DNA from: Saccoglossus kowalevskii
Lineage: Eukaryota > Hemichordata > Enteropneusta > Harrimaniidae
Direction: 5' to 3'
Assembly (NCBI RefSeq): GCF_000003605.2
Contig: NW_003130355.1
Span: 253,094 to 317,093 of the forward strand
Length of the DNA: 64,000 bases
In this document: piece after piece, positions 12,850 to 24,860 of the stretch
Position numbering within the stretch: position 1 is the stretch's first letter
Layout: every line of letters starts with the position of its first letter
Translations under genes and position numbers: made by a program
The notes under the pieces: generated by a model
What the model saw: only the letters and a program-made list of their open reading frames with translations
Told to the model about the DNA's origin: nothing
Databases searched by the model: none

Positions 12850-14230
12850 ACCATGATAAAAGCTCAGCAAAAATATCAAATCAGATGGAAAATGGGCAAT
12901 AGCTGGACAACTGGAGAATTGGTATTCTAAAACCATTAAACAACCAGGATAATTATCTGTTCACTAACAATTATCAATATTTATCAGAGATGATTGAATC
13001 ATATATCTAGAAAAAGACAACCTTATTCATCCAAATCGAGGTGAGTTTAGAAGCAAAGAACGGACAAGCGAACCAATCATAACACTTGATGCTATGATTG
13101 CAAAATATAAAGAATAAAAGAAACAAATATACTGCTGCTTTATATGGATTTGATGAAATGTCGATACTGTTTTATACAAAGAATTGATGGACAAACTACA
13201 AAGCAGCAATATTAATGACAGTTTTTAAAACATGTTCAATAATATAGAAGGCATACAAAAGATGAGTGACAGAATAGCATCACCATTCAATATACACAAT
13301 CGAATGAAACCCCCTAAGCTCTATAATGTTTAATATATAAATGATTTGTACATTGCATGTAAACAAACAAATAACCTGAAACGCACCACAGAAACTCACG
13401 ATCCACCTACAGCGGTACACTCTGTGTGCCAGAAAACGCAGTTCGCAATGACGTGTCGTGAACACCACCCCCACAAAGACTAGATGGTAATGTACAAGCC
13501 AAATTTTAGACATAAAAACGTATATAGTCAGGGTTGATGAAATGAACAAAAAACTAGACCACCATCATTAAACAATAGGTCAATATTATACCTACTATAT
13601 ACAGATGATATTTACTTTTGTCATGGAGTATATCAAGTCTGTCATAATTGACGGATATTACACATAATTATCTAAATAAATGGGAAAACAAAATCAATTT
13701 GCCAAAAGTGGACATCACATGAAAAGGATGAAAATCAAAGTTGAAGTGAGGACAGTGCATTGTACACATCTTGTGGTGACATTTAATACAAATGGTTCAA
13801 TGGATTCAGCATTGGACAGGTTATCCGCCAAAGCGAGAAATCTACTCCATTCATCCATGACATGAAAAACAAATACTGACAATTTTAACCTATACTGAAG
13901 AAATGAAATTGGAGTAGATGGTCAATACTAGAACAGAAACGTATCTCTCAACATTTTATGCAAATAACCTGCCAATTCCTATTGTTGTATACCATACAAT
14001 ACTACGCTCATATTTAAATAACCGTCTTAAATCCATTAGTGAAAGTTGGTTATCTAAACCACATGACCTGGGGTAAACATATGGCAAATCAGATAATGTA
14101 CAGACAACGAAACCTCACTTTCACGACTATGTACGAATAATATTTTAACACATGGATAACAAACATCAACTGAACGGAGACAAAATTAGGGACTTTAAAA
14201 ACTACTCAAAAATAACATTCAACAAGGATC
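12850..14230 (+). mobile_element. Decayed LINE (non-LTR retrotransposon) fragment
   Basis: Broken reverse-transcriptase blocks can be read in several plus-strand frames. Near 13110-13290 there are pieces like the palm region (an LQSSNINDSF...MFNNIEG stretch). At 13586-13615 the frame reads LYLLYTDDIY, matching the catalytic YADD motif. At 13651-13710 it reads THNYLNKWENKIN, typical of the segment after YADD. At 13791-13850 it reads NGSMDSALDRLSAKARNLL, typical of the LINE post-RT region. Frames shift between blocks and stops are frequent, so the copy is dead. The sequence is A-rich on this strand. Clade is not assigned; the post-RT block suggests a CR1/L2/RTE-like element rather than L1. Both ends are uncertain. 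Confidence 0.55.
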
Positions 14231-14549
14231 TCCCCGTTATGTCATCGCGTACTGTCCGCAAATGAACCAGTTTTAAATATCGTCCAGTGAATGCAATCAT
14301 ACAGTGATTAGATGAACATGCTCAATTCAAGTCTCCGATATAATCTTGCATATACTCCTGCACATAAATAATGCCTAGTATTATCATGGTCAGAACAACC
14401 TACCCACTTCTGAACTGACTCAAGGACAACTCCGCTCACCAGCAGTGACGAATGCCTGAGTGACAGTAATCTAAATGACAGGCACATGTACGATCATATG
14501 AACATAAAACACGAGATTTGAACTTGGCAGATTCCCTTGTTATTGTAAG

Positions 14550-14981
14550 ATGCGTTCCCCGTTACGCCACGTTGCACTGTCTCAACATCGACAGTTTGAA
14601 ATAGGGTGTAGTGAATGCATCCTAACAACGTATAGATGGACATGCTGCATTATCTTTACGATGATAATTCTATTTCATTCATATGAACTACTGCGCATGA
14701 CGTCAACCAGTGTTCAAGTGAAGGCAGCGAACAATTCATCGGCCTTTGGGCTCGTGCATGACGAGTGTTCCTGCGTTAAGCACGTACACAACAATATCAA
14801 TCCATTCTGTCCCTGGGCGTATCATAATTCACATTGTGGAAAGATACCTACTGACTCTGAAATGAACACAGCGAATCCCCCTGAATGCAAATCACAGTTC
14901 CAGTTTCAACCGGTCATAATAAACTATTTTGCCCTTTTAATGAAATCGTTATTACCTGTTGTTAATTTCCATAGAAAGTAG
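14550..14981 (+). CDS. Hypothetical membrane-anchored, cysteine-containing ORF (uncertain)
   Basis: This 143-codon frame starts at an ATG. It encodes a basic N-terminus (residues 1-30), one hydrophobic segment (about 31-46, CCIIFTMIILF core), then a short extracellular-looking region with an NNSS glycosylation site and clustered cysteines (ECSCVKH, PFCPW, SHCGK). That is the topology of a type II membrane protein such as the first exon of a Golgi enzyme, but I recognise no family. A diverged copy of about 100 bases around its start lies ~320 bases upstream (14230-14320). No strong splice donor is evident before the stop. It could equally be chance or repeat-derived. Confidence 0.2.
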   Translation: MRSPLRHVALSQHRQFEIGCSECILTTYRWTCCIIFTMIILFHSYELLRMTSTSVQVKAANNSSAFGLVHDECSCVKHVHNNINPFCPWAYHNSHCGKIPTDSEMNTANPPECKSQFQFQPVIINYFALLMKSLLPVVNFHRK

Positions 14982-16097
14982 TAACCATGTACTTATAAGT
15001 AGACCATTGCAATCTCCAACAGTAATTGAAGCTGGTCGTGATCATTAATCATCATGTATGCAAAATACATATTAGATGTTTATACTAACAATAATAAACT
15101 AAAGAACTGCATTATATATCTTTCTTCATTCAAATAGGTTAAAGGTAATGTACTAGTAAATTAAACAAGTTTGTCGAATTCTCTTGCGATATTCAAATCC
15201 CATTTATTCTTTAACTTGCAGTGATCCCAGCTTGTAATAACAATAATTGAATTCTCGGGAATCAGTATGTTAAAGTCAACTTTACAAAACTCACGATTCA
15301 AGTTCAATTGCCTTGACATTGGGCTGTAATGAGTAGTTCTGGTCTATACATCCACAGTGTTGTGATATGCTCCACTAACGCCAGATGTACTGCATTTACA
15401 TCAGGGGGATGATTTGGAACCTTTGCTCGTCCCATGAGGAAAGTCGGAAATGTTAGCAGCTATGACAGTCTGACATGTTTATTTGCTTAGTATATGAATA
15501 CAGGGAATTAGGGGTGGGGAGTGTGATGGCAAAAAAGCTGTGTAGTTTTTCCTTGGTGAATTTGTAGTAATTTGCGCCACTGTAATATATCTACGTGCAG
15601 AATCGGTATTTTTTCTGCTATTGATCGCTTCAGGATTTTTCCATGATTTTTTTTCTAGGCGTTTAATTTCCAATTCTGTCATCGCCGTCCAAATCTCCCA
15701 CACCCAACCCCTCCGCCCGAACGCTTAACTTCTTATCGGAAAAATGCAACTTACAGAAAGCGGCGCCTTGACCTTATCAACTTCGCGTGAATGATCATTA
15801 ACGGCGATCTTTCCACGGTTAAGTGAATAGAACGTTATTTACCCAAGAAACGGCGTATGCTTTGCTGTTTGTGAAGTAAGAATTACGTCACAGCAAATGA
15901 CCACGTGTGATGTTTTGCTCGTAACCATTAGTGATCATGTGCCCTACATGTTATTCCATATAGGTATAGTTGTCTATCAGACGACGGAGAAAAACCCTTA
16001 GACGCAAATACCCGACGGGCTTTGGTTGACAGTGGGAGAGCCACGAGACTTGTTCACTGTTATAACGCGTTCTGCGTAAATACAAGTCCTAGAAAAA
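14982..16097. other. Non-coding stretch
   Basis: I see no exon, RNA gene or recognisable repeat here. Confidence 0.5.
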
Positions 16098-16380
16098 TTA
16101 AAGGGCGGTAGTCGTCGCGCCACGCATGCGCGAGATATATGGGTCTCATTTAAACAAAGATGGCGACTTCGACTGTTGCGCAAATCAGCGAGTACAAACT
16201 GAGACGTTGCGAATTAGGTTTTTTAGGTGATTGGAAGGTATCGAAGGGAGAAGTCACCGGCGGTAAATAGTGAAAGTCGTACAAGGTCAAACCTCATACT
16301 TGATTCTGATAGAAGAGCACATTGTATTGTGGGAAAATCAATGTCTATCAACACAAATGTCGCACATGCGCAGCGCGACA
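16098..16380. mobile_element. Family B TTAA element, copy 1 (right terminus truncated)
   Basis: The left end is TTAA followed by AGGGCGGTAGTCGTCGCGCC and a CGCATGCGCGAGAT core. The body runs collinear, in inverted orientation, with the complete copy at 40898-41202, sharing an AAACAAAGATGGCGACTT segment, a TGATTGGAAGGTATC segment and the CACCGGCGGTAA segment. The other end stops at CGCACATGCGCAGCGCGAC without its outer bases or TTAA. It is non-coding. Confidence 0.8.
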
Positions 16381-17093
16381 AACGATTGGCCTGCATACTA
16401 TCGTAGCGCAATGTGCTAGTGTATTTTAGGCTGTCCTAATATCATATTTGGTCAATATATAAATTCTATAATATAGAGTTTACAATTACAGGAAAACAAA
16501 ACAAACTACTGATAAACAATTTCACTACACACTGATTTGTAGGACACTAGCTGCAATGGAGTAACTTCTGCTTACGTAAGTAAGATCAATAAATTTGTCA
16601 TAAAATTTTTCCCCACATTATATGTCCACAGCTTTACACCAAATATTTTTTCCTAAATGATTCGCAAATCTGGGCATATATCTAGTTTTAAATCTAGGTT
16701 GTTTCTAGAGATAAACTTGCCTGAAAGTATGAAATGTTATCACCTGGTGGGTAACTGTAGTATTTACGATATAAAAAAAAAACAGAAAGCTTTGCTGTGT
16801 GATGTGTTTTGGTAGATTACCATCAAGAACAACGGGGGGGGGTATTTTGTTAGAAGTGCATCAAACTTGAACCAATGAGATTAGATATTTCAACAGGAAG
16901 GCAGCTCTTTGCAAAGTAGTAAATGGGTGGCAGTCGTCAGCAAATAATTGAATTGAGAAAGAAGAATATAAAGGTCATACCTTTGACATAATCAGAAAAG
17001 TTCAGAGGTCTTTTCGTGTTTCGCCAGATTTCAGAAACATGATATTTCTAATTGAGTCTAAAATGTCGAGCTTCGCCGAAAAACAAAACAAAT

Positions 17094-17160
17094 GTCGATC
17101 ATTAGCTCATCCGACCCTGTCAAATGTTGATTATTAGCTCATCCGACCCTGTCAAATGTT
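17094..17160. repeat. 33-bp direct tandem duplication
   Basis: The segment ATTAGCTCATCCGACCC plus flanking TGTCAAATGT occurs twice back to back, with only a couple of differences at the start of the unit. It is a recent local duplication with no coding potential. Confidence 0.85.
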
Positions 17161-18171
17161 TTATACAATTATGTGATTTAATCCACATCAATGTATGTAT
17201 AATATAAGTCATAACATTTTATCAACTGACTGAATTGTTAAAACGATAAGAAGAAAAACTAAATAAATATAATTAGTATAATTTGTAGCGCGGTGTATTG
17301 AATTACTATTCTTTCTAACCGAGTAGTCGCCGATGATTCAGTAAGGTTACAAGGGGCAACATGATTTGTTGACACAGGTGGGAGTAATATTGGTATTTGA
17401 ACTCACTGTGTGTGTAATATTGTTTAATTCCGTTCCTACTAGAGTGTCCCCTGATATTACGTTTGTCTTTTTACCTAATAGCAGTTTGTGTATCAGAGAT
17501 ACCGATGCTACGTCACATGGGACCCATATCAAAAGCGGCGCAATGCGGTAACTGTGACGTTTCAATTAGATTATGTTAGTTATGTCCATACTATGCCTAT
17601 TCTGGAACAGGTTGCTCAATGAAACACAATTTCTAGAGTCCAAATTTACAATGACTAGAATGAATGTCTCGAATAATACGTTGAAACGGTTTTCATGACA
17701 ACATATCGACAATTTTTGCCGAACAAAAAACACTAATGCTTGTAATAGGACAAGCACACCTAACATGTTTATATTTTTAACAAATATCACTATTATCCAC
17801 ATACTTTTACATTGCCACTGTGAAGTCACAAACGGAATTTCGTTATGTGAACATTGCAGAGAAGTCATTGTATGCAGGAATAATACATAATCTTGAATGA
17901 TCGATCTGTTTTCAGCAACTTACAAACAGGATTCTTCATCTTGGCCAAACAAACTAAGTTGTTGTTTACTAGTGTTTTTCCCTATGTTTAGAACAAAAAG
18001 CTGAATTGCTACAAAATGACCACGCTCATATTTTAGAAACTAAGTTCATTTTGCGAAACCACTCACAATTTATAACTCGTTGGTTAATTAACAGATGTTG
18101 TTAACTATTCTTATGTATTGTTTAACGTCAATATTTACTCAAATTTCTGTTAACTTGTGACTGGATGTTTT

Positions 18172-18225
18172 CGTAACTCAATGTTCGTAACTCAATGTTC
18201 GTAACTCGATGTCCGTAACTCGAAC
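18172..18225. repeat. 14-bp tandem repeat, about four units
   Basis: The unit CGTAACTCAATGTT appears twice exactly and then twice with changes (CGTAACTCGATGTC, CGTAACTCGAACAA). It is a short minisatellite with no associated gene. Confidence 0.85.
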
Positions 18226-19259
18226 AATTCAGCATCTCTGGAATATTAATGTTATTATTGAAGATAACTTGGTACATTTGGTTTAACCTTTCCGTAGAAA
18301 ACTTTTCATTTGTCAATATAAGCAATTTTTGTTAGCTGATAAAAAATAAAGCTCTGTTATCGTAGAGTATGACCATATGGGAATAGCACCAATTGCAAAA
18401 ATATGACAAATTGTGTCTCTAATAAGTTAAATAGTTCCATAGCGTGTTCAATAGTTCTCATTTATACGAATCATCATAGTTTGGAAAATAGGACACATTT
18501 TTGTTCCTTGTTGTATTCTACAATTGTGCAGATGTATTACATATTGTTCATTTCAATAATTTTTAGTTCCATGTCTAATTAGTGTGGCAGTCGACATTAA
18601 AAGTGTTCTTTTCATTACAAAATACATTTTACAGGTCTAGACTGTTGACTAAAGAGGGGAAATTGAAAGCTGTTCATCGAGAATTTCTAACTCCACTCCA
18701 GATTTATTTGTTTTCTCTACCCGCTCCCCATATTTTTTCATAAGATCTGGTTCCTTACATCATCTTATTTTATGGGGCAGTTTTCCCCTGCCTCCCGAAA
18801 TATTTCTATGAATGTTCTCCTCTCCCACGTAGAAAATGTTCCCGCTCTAAATCCTTCTAAAGTTTTACATTGCCCTCTCCTTAAAAAAATTCAAAATTTG
18901 TCTTTGCCCTTAAGAAATTGTACACAATTTCCTCTGTCCTTAGGACATTGCAAATTTTCCCCCAGCTCACAAGAAATCGAAATTTGTTTCTCCGCCCTCA
19001 AATAACCGTTTTCGGACAGCTTTTTCTATGAACAGCTCCATTGGCTGTAACTGAATTTCCCAAACATCAATATTGCAAAATGAGAAACAGGTATGACATG
19101 ATTGATGCGATGCAGAAAACATCTATTTTGTGTGCCCGTGTATAAACAGCAACAACAATCCATAATGAAAAGTAAATATTTTGTATCTCGATTGTTGTGT
19201 ATGTTCTCTGACAATTGGTCGTCAATGGCAACATATAGGTTACATAACAGTGAGGGCAG

Positions 19260-20380
19260 TGAAAGCGTTCGGAGGTCGCTCGTTAAGAGTTTGAAAACGA
19301 TGCACTTCCGATTAATGGGCGGCGCCATTTTGTTTGTTGTTTCACAAATTATGAGGATCGGAAACAGCTCATTCATCATGAAACATCTTCAGAGTGTTGT
19401 TCAATGATAAGGCAATCGTTTCCTGGCAACCGATTGAACATTGTTCAACTTTCTATAGTGTTTCGGGGCAGTTTGATCAGCGGCGACACACGAATCGTGC
19501 GTGGCGCCATTTTGAATTTCGCGCAACTGGCGCTTAAACTATTAACTAGACCGCAATTCACGCGCTTCGGCTTTCTATGGTAGTCACTTTTTATTTTTAG
19601 TAAATCAATAAACTACTTGGCTGCGCTCGCTCGCCTGGCATTACCTGTTACATATTAGCGAGCGCAGTGAGCTTTATAGATAACATGTGTATATATAAAA
19701 GAGAATGGAAGAAATCTATATACCCTAAGAATTTGAAAACGGTGCACTTCTGGTTAATGGGCGGCGCCATTTTGTATGTTGTTTTACAAATTATGAGAAG
19801 CGAAAACAGTTCATTCATGATACAGCTTCTTCAGAATTTTCGTTCTAGGATAAGCAAATTGTTTTTTGGTTAGAGACTGAAAATTGGTCAAAACTTTCAA
19901 TAGTGTTTCGGGGCATTTTGATCACAGGAATCGTGTGTGGCGCCATCTTGAATTCTGCTCGAATCGTGCGCGAACTAATAACCCGATTTCCGCAGTTCGC
20001 GCGCCTAGACATTCGATGGTTACGCTGGTTCTATTTTAAGTAATCAATAAACATGTGCCACGTTCCAAATTTCCATAACAGCGAATGCTGCCAGAACGCA
20101 GCTCTTTAGTTAACATGTGTGTATGTACATAAAGGAGAGAATATAAAAAAATGGAGCACTTCCGGGCTATGGGCGGCGCCATTTTGTTTGTTGTTTAACA
20201 AATTATGTAAAGTGGTACAGCTTATTCAGAAATGTACGTTGATGGTAAGTTAATAGTTTTCTGGAACGAGTTGAACATAGTTCTACATAGTTCTGAATGT
20301 TTGTTTCGAGTCATTTTGACAACACCAAAGTTGTACCTGGTGCCATCTCAAGCTGCAGTCGCCATTTTTTGTTTGTTTGT
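19260..20380. repeat. Three-unit tandem repeat (~410-440 bp unit) with GGCGGCGCCATTTTGT core
   Basis: A unit containing GCACTTCYGGTTAATGGGCGG followed by CGCCATTTTGT recurs at 19317, 19759 and 20171, so spacing is 442 and 412 bases. The first two units also share a TTCGGGGCATTTTGATCA block, a second GTGGCGCCATYTTGAAT block, a CpG-rich region and an AATCAATAAAC block. The third unit is shorter and diverged. Units begin with AACATGTGTRTATRTA. The GGCGCCATTTTG motif resembles the vertebrate YY1 consensus, but binding is inference. The array is non-coding; short open frames across it (for example 19102-19407 and 19667-19873) repeat with the unit. Confidence 0.85.
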
Positions 20381-20397
20381 TTGTTTGTTTGTTTGTT
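20367..20397. repeat. GTTT microsatellite
   Basis: About seven GTTT units follow a T run at the end of the third unit of the tandem array. Confidence 0.9.
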
Positions 20398-20689
20398 ATT
20401 TTTACGTTACCATTCAACATCGTCACCCCAGGTAAACTTAGGTAAACGGATAATATGGGTGCTATATTTTTGTCTTTAGGTTGTTGTCATCCAATGAGTA
20501 GCCAGTGAGTAGACAATGTGTTGTGCCCGTGCATCAACAGTGCAATTGTCGTAACGGTCGGCGGTAGTGCTGCCAAATGAAATGTATAGACAGTGATTCG
20601 AATATTTCGATTCACCGTTTCCGGCAATCATGTTGGCAAAATGACACAGAGATATTCATTATTATTAGTGTTATAACCCCTTAAACCTC

Positions 20690-20806
20690 AACATTGTGGC
20701 AATTCCCGGAGATTAAAACAAACAATGTATTTTATACGTGTTGTATACGTCGCATGGGCCCCATAACAAGCATAACGACACGACCACCGCCCTTTGAGAC
20801 ATACTA
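20690..20806. mobile_element. Partial family D element
   Basis: The stretch AAACAATGTATTTTATACG then TGTTGTATACGTCGCATGG matches the core of the complete family D copy at 47923-48056. It continues to a CGACCACCGCCCTTTGA end that is a degraded form of the CGACCGTGGCGTTTAA terminus. It is non-coding. Confidence 0.55.
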
Positions 20807-21759
20807 ATAGTGTCTGGTGGTAATTTCCACGGAGACCGCTTGAATTTTACATATCAGTTCATTTTCCATGACCGTTGCTCGTATTACTTTGTTCTCCATC
20901 GACTGTTAGGATTAGATTTCTACATATTATGATCATTATCGATTGATTTATGGATATCAATTACATAAACGTAATCATGGAGATCCAATTCCGTTCTGAG
21001 GAGAATAACTCGCGTAATCTGACATGTATACATCCGTTCCGAACGTTATTGTATAATATTAAAAACATACAATAAGATATTGATTTTCGGAAATCAATTT
21101 TCCCAGTGAAACAATAAGTGCTTAGTGAAAAAAAAAATATTAAAATTCATTATGTCAACACACGTAGCTCAGAAAATTTCCAAGGTTTCGAAATTTTGAG
21201 TAAACAAGAATATCATGATGCTAGAGAAGGTTGATAGAATTGCTCCACATGTTCTATTCTGCATCAACTTACTATATCCCAGCAAGACGATTTTGGAAAG
21301 TCGACAGAAATTAAAAATATCGTTCATGTGTATTACGACAGTTGACGTGGGCGGTAAAATATTAAACTTACTACGTCACATAAAGATATATCCTTAATTT
21401 CGGACGTGAAATATAAATGCCGGCTTTTATTTTTCAAGGAAACGATACCTTTGGTACCCCGATGATTCACTGACATTAATTTCGCAATTTTTATGAAATT
21501 TATATTTTCTCCCAAGTTTACTATAATATAAGTAATATCATTATAACGATCAACTTGGGAACTCGTATTTTATTGTTTTTTTTTTTTTTAACTTAATTAA
21601 TGTTTTCTTGCAATACATTTTGCACCTGGGTTATTCATTCGTTCTGATCGGCGATTTTATGTGGAATTAGTCCGTCAGTTGAATTGCGTTTGTTCAGATT
21701 ACATGCGTTGTAAAATACATGTACACCTTATTGATTGGCGGGTCTGTGTTATAGCATTG

Positions 21760-21857
21760 CGACAAAACAAATACCACGACCATTAAAACGTCTCTCACAC
21801 AAACCGTGTTCAGATTTCCTGTAAACGAACAATGTATTTCTCATGCGTTGTATACGT
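21760..21857. mobile_element. Family D element fragment cut by the assembly gap
   Basis: A TTAA-like end (ACCACGACCATTAAAACG) and a core of GTAAACGAACAATGTATT then CATGCGTTGTATACGT resemble the family D copies near 20.7 kb and 48.0 kb. The sequence breaks off into Ns at the same core. Confidence 0.4.
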
Positions 21858-22176
21858 NNNNNNNNNNNNNNNNNNNNNNNNNNNNNNNNNNNNNNNNNNN
21901 NNNNNNNNNNNNNNNNNNNNNNNNNNNNNNNNNNNNNNNNNNNNNNNNNNNNNNNNNNNNNNNNNNNNNNNNNNNNNNNNNNNNNNNNNNNNNNNNNNNN
22001 NNNNNNNNNNNNNNNNNNNNNNNNNNNNNNNNNNNNNNNNNNNNNNNNNNNNNNNNNNNNNNNNNNNNNNNNNNNNNNNNNNNNNNNNNNNNNNNNNNNN
22101 NNNNNNNNNNNNNNNNNNNNNNNNNNNNNNNNNNNNNNNNNNNNNNNNNNNNNNNNNNNNNNNNNNNNNNNNNNNN
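21858..22176. other. Assembly gap (319 Ns)
   Basis: This is a run of 319 undetermined bases. Open frames that cross it are artefacts. It begins inside a repeat, which probably explains the failure to assemble. Confidence 0.99.
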
Positions 22177-24802
22177 AAATTCAAACGCAAAATTCGAAAT
22201 TTCGCGGCGAATGTGGTTCTTTAAGTTTATCGCTAACCTTGCATGTAGATATGTATTTGCTTCAAGTTGGGCTCACTACGGCAGAAAAATAGAGGTTATT
22301 TCGCTTTATCAGATTAATATTTTCCAGTAAATAGTAATTTTCCCGTTTACACACAAAATAAGAGTCTCTGTAATATTATCAGTGCTTAGCGTTCTTCCCA
22401 CGTAACGCGATTTATGAAATGAATTCGTCCTCGTCGTGTAGGATTAGGACAGAATACATGACTAAGCCCAAGATAAAAATCCAACGCGATATTTTCCGAA
22501 ACAGGATGTATTTATATTGTACGACTGTTATTATCCAACAAAATGTCACTTATCTGAACTGATAGGATCAGTATAAATTCGATATCGTAAAATGAGTTTG
22601 AATCCGGCTTCGGACATTATAATTTTCTTTTAAGTCCTGGCGCTTTAGAGAGTACGGGACATAATTTGTAATTAACAGCCTGCACTTAGCTGGGTTCTAC
22701 GAATGGTTTAACACCCAATAAAAGAACTCTGTTTAATGTCAGTGACATGATTTACTGCCTATGTCAATGTACATTTCTACAATGTCTACCCCAGCACGAT
22801 GAGACTGTTAAATGTCATGGCCCTGGGCATACTAGAATTTGTCTACAAAATCATTGAAAATTGCATCAAGCTTGATTAATAACCACAGGAAAAAAACTAC
22901 GCAATTATCCTACATAATAATGTTACTTAAAATTAAATCGATTTTTATTCTTGTAAAACGCGAGCACCTGAACAATTTTGCTTTCGTGTTATCCTACATC
23001 AATTCGGTTAATAGATAGCCTTGGGTACGACATTTTTAATATTAAATTTAGGTGTATGCTGACAGGTAGAGCAACTGATTTTGAGATATCGAGCTGTGGC
23101 TCAGCTCAGCACACGAGCAAAATGTATACATACCTTGAATCTTTGTTTCAAGCAATAAAAAATTGAGAGAAGACTATATGTCTCACAATAATATCAACTA
23201 GACTAGGTGTATTCCTTGCGTTTGTTTTCATTCATCTCCAGTGAACTGAGTAAAAAGAAACAGATAAACGTAAAATTCAGTAAATAATCCGCGAGATCAA
23301 GAGTTATGGCTTTTCGTCACTCCTTAATAGACTCATAAAGGTTGATGGGAAGTTCACCTTGTCTCTTGTGTAATCATATCGGTCACTACGAGCAACTTTT
23401 AACAAGGTATGGATGGACCTGGTATGGATCTACTGTAACACCACTTTATACTCGGTAAGGTTTTGCAGATCGCTGTACATCTTAAACTATGTTGGAAATC
23501 AGCGAGCCACCCAGCGATGCGTCGTCACGCTTAGTTTGGCGGAGCTCGTGAGCTGAAATTAGACGCTTTAGGTTTATGCTAAAAAATCATAAACAGTAAT
23601 ATAAAATTACTAAGGCGCCCTACGTACCCTGGTGACCTTGTATCGTACAGAACACGGGAAAGCAACTGAAGTTCAACAAATAACAACAGAGTTTCACTGT
23701 GGGTATATATGTATAATATTCACCATCTGAGTAGCCCAACATCATTCGGCTTGAAAGCTCGTCTAAAAGAACACGAATCAGACGTAGTCAATGTTTCGTC
23801 TCTCGCGCATGTGCAGATGCAGTCTTGTTATATTACGAATATATTATCATAGATACGTACAGTGAACGGGTGAGCTTGCGCATCTGGAGTCGATCATAAT
23901 ACCTACTCATCGCATTATTCTATCTACTGTCGTATACTGCTCTGACAGGATTCTACCAGAACACGTAACGCAAATAGATGAACAACTTGAATATATAGCA
24001 TAAACAGATCAATTTTGCGATCAAATATCAACACCCATCGGGCCAGAAAGGTAGCATTCACTGTGTTTGTTAATTGTTTCCCATTGAGACAGGTTCTTGC
24101 TCTTTTGCATTTAACAATATACTATTTGGTCAAACATGACACCTCGCTGGCATCCAACTCATCGGTTCCATTAGTATGAAGTGAAAGGAGCCTCCCGTGT
24201 GTTCTGGGTACATGCGCAATTCTGTAAGTGACGGCAATAGTAATGGTTCGGTCACTTTGACAATTTGTCAAACTAAATTCTGACATTAATGCGGCATTTT
24301 TTTTCTACAATTTGCACGCTATAATTTGCAATGTTTCCAAATTAAAGAGATCCTACATTATTGTGTTTTAACTGCGATATGATTGTAGTGCATCTATGGT
24401 GCGAAATCACGTGGCCAGGGCAATTGAAGTTCGGAAGACTCATTCATAGCGGTGACGAGACGAATAACATAACGCACGAATGACACAAGAATTTGTGAAT
24501 GAGTTTGTAATTATACTTGCGGTTACTTTTTATTAATTTGAATATAAACTGCCTCACGGCAACTGAATCCCATTTGACCAATCAGCAATGCGTGTTTGAC
24601 CTCATTACGTGACGGGTGAATACTTCCAATCAGCCACTATCGTCATAGTTATTGTGCCTAAGGACGGTCTGTGTTTGAAATATAGTTAGCTCGTTTCATC
24701 GTCGGATATCATATTAAGGAATGTGCTAAATAACTTTCCGGGGAAGATATTTTAATTTTAATTGAGATTTTTTTAATTTATGGTACGGCTAGGTATAATG
24801 TC

Positions 24803-24860
24803 ATCTACCCCCTTTCTCTCCGTTCTCCCTTCTTCCCTTCCTCCCTTCCCTCTCTCATTC
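24803..24860. repeat. Pyrimidine-rich tract on the plus strand
   Basis: A run of almost only C and T (CCCTTTCTCTCC then CTTCCCTTCCTCCCTTCCC). It is a simple-sequence feature with no linked exon on either side. Confidence 0.8.

Larger units (their letters stand above)
16381..19259. other. Non-coding stretch with two tiny tandem repeats
   Basis: No gene is recognised. Two small tandem repeats lie inside and are listed separately. A homopolymer A run (16771-16783) and a G run (about 16834-16841) are also present. Open frames on both strands are short and resemble no known protein. Confidence 0.5.

Noticed and set aside
21806-22330. Several frames of 126-174 codons across the first N gap
   Set aside because: They are open only because undetermined bases contain no stops.
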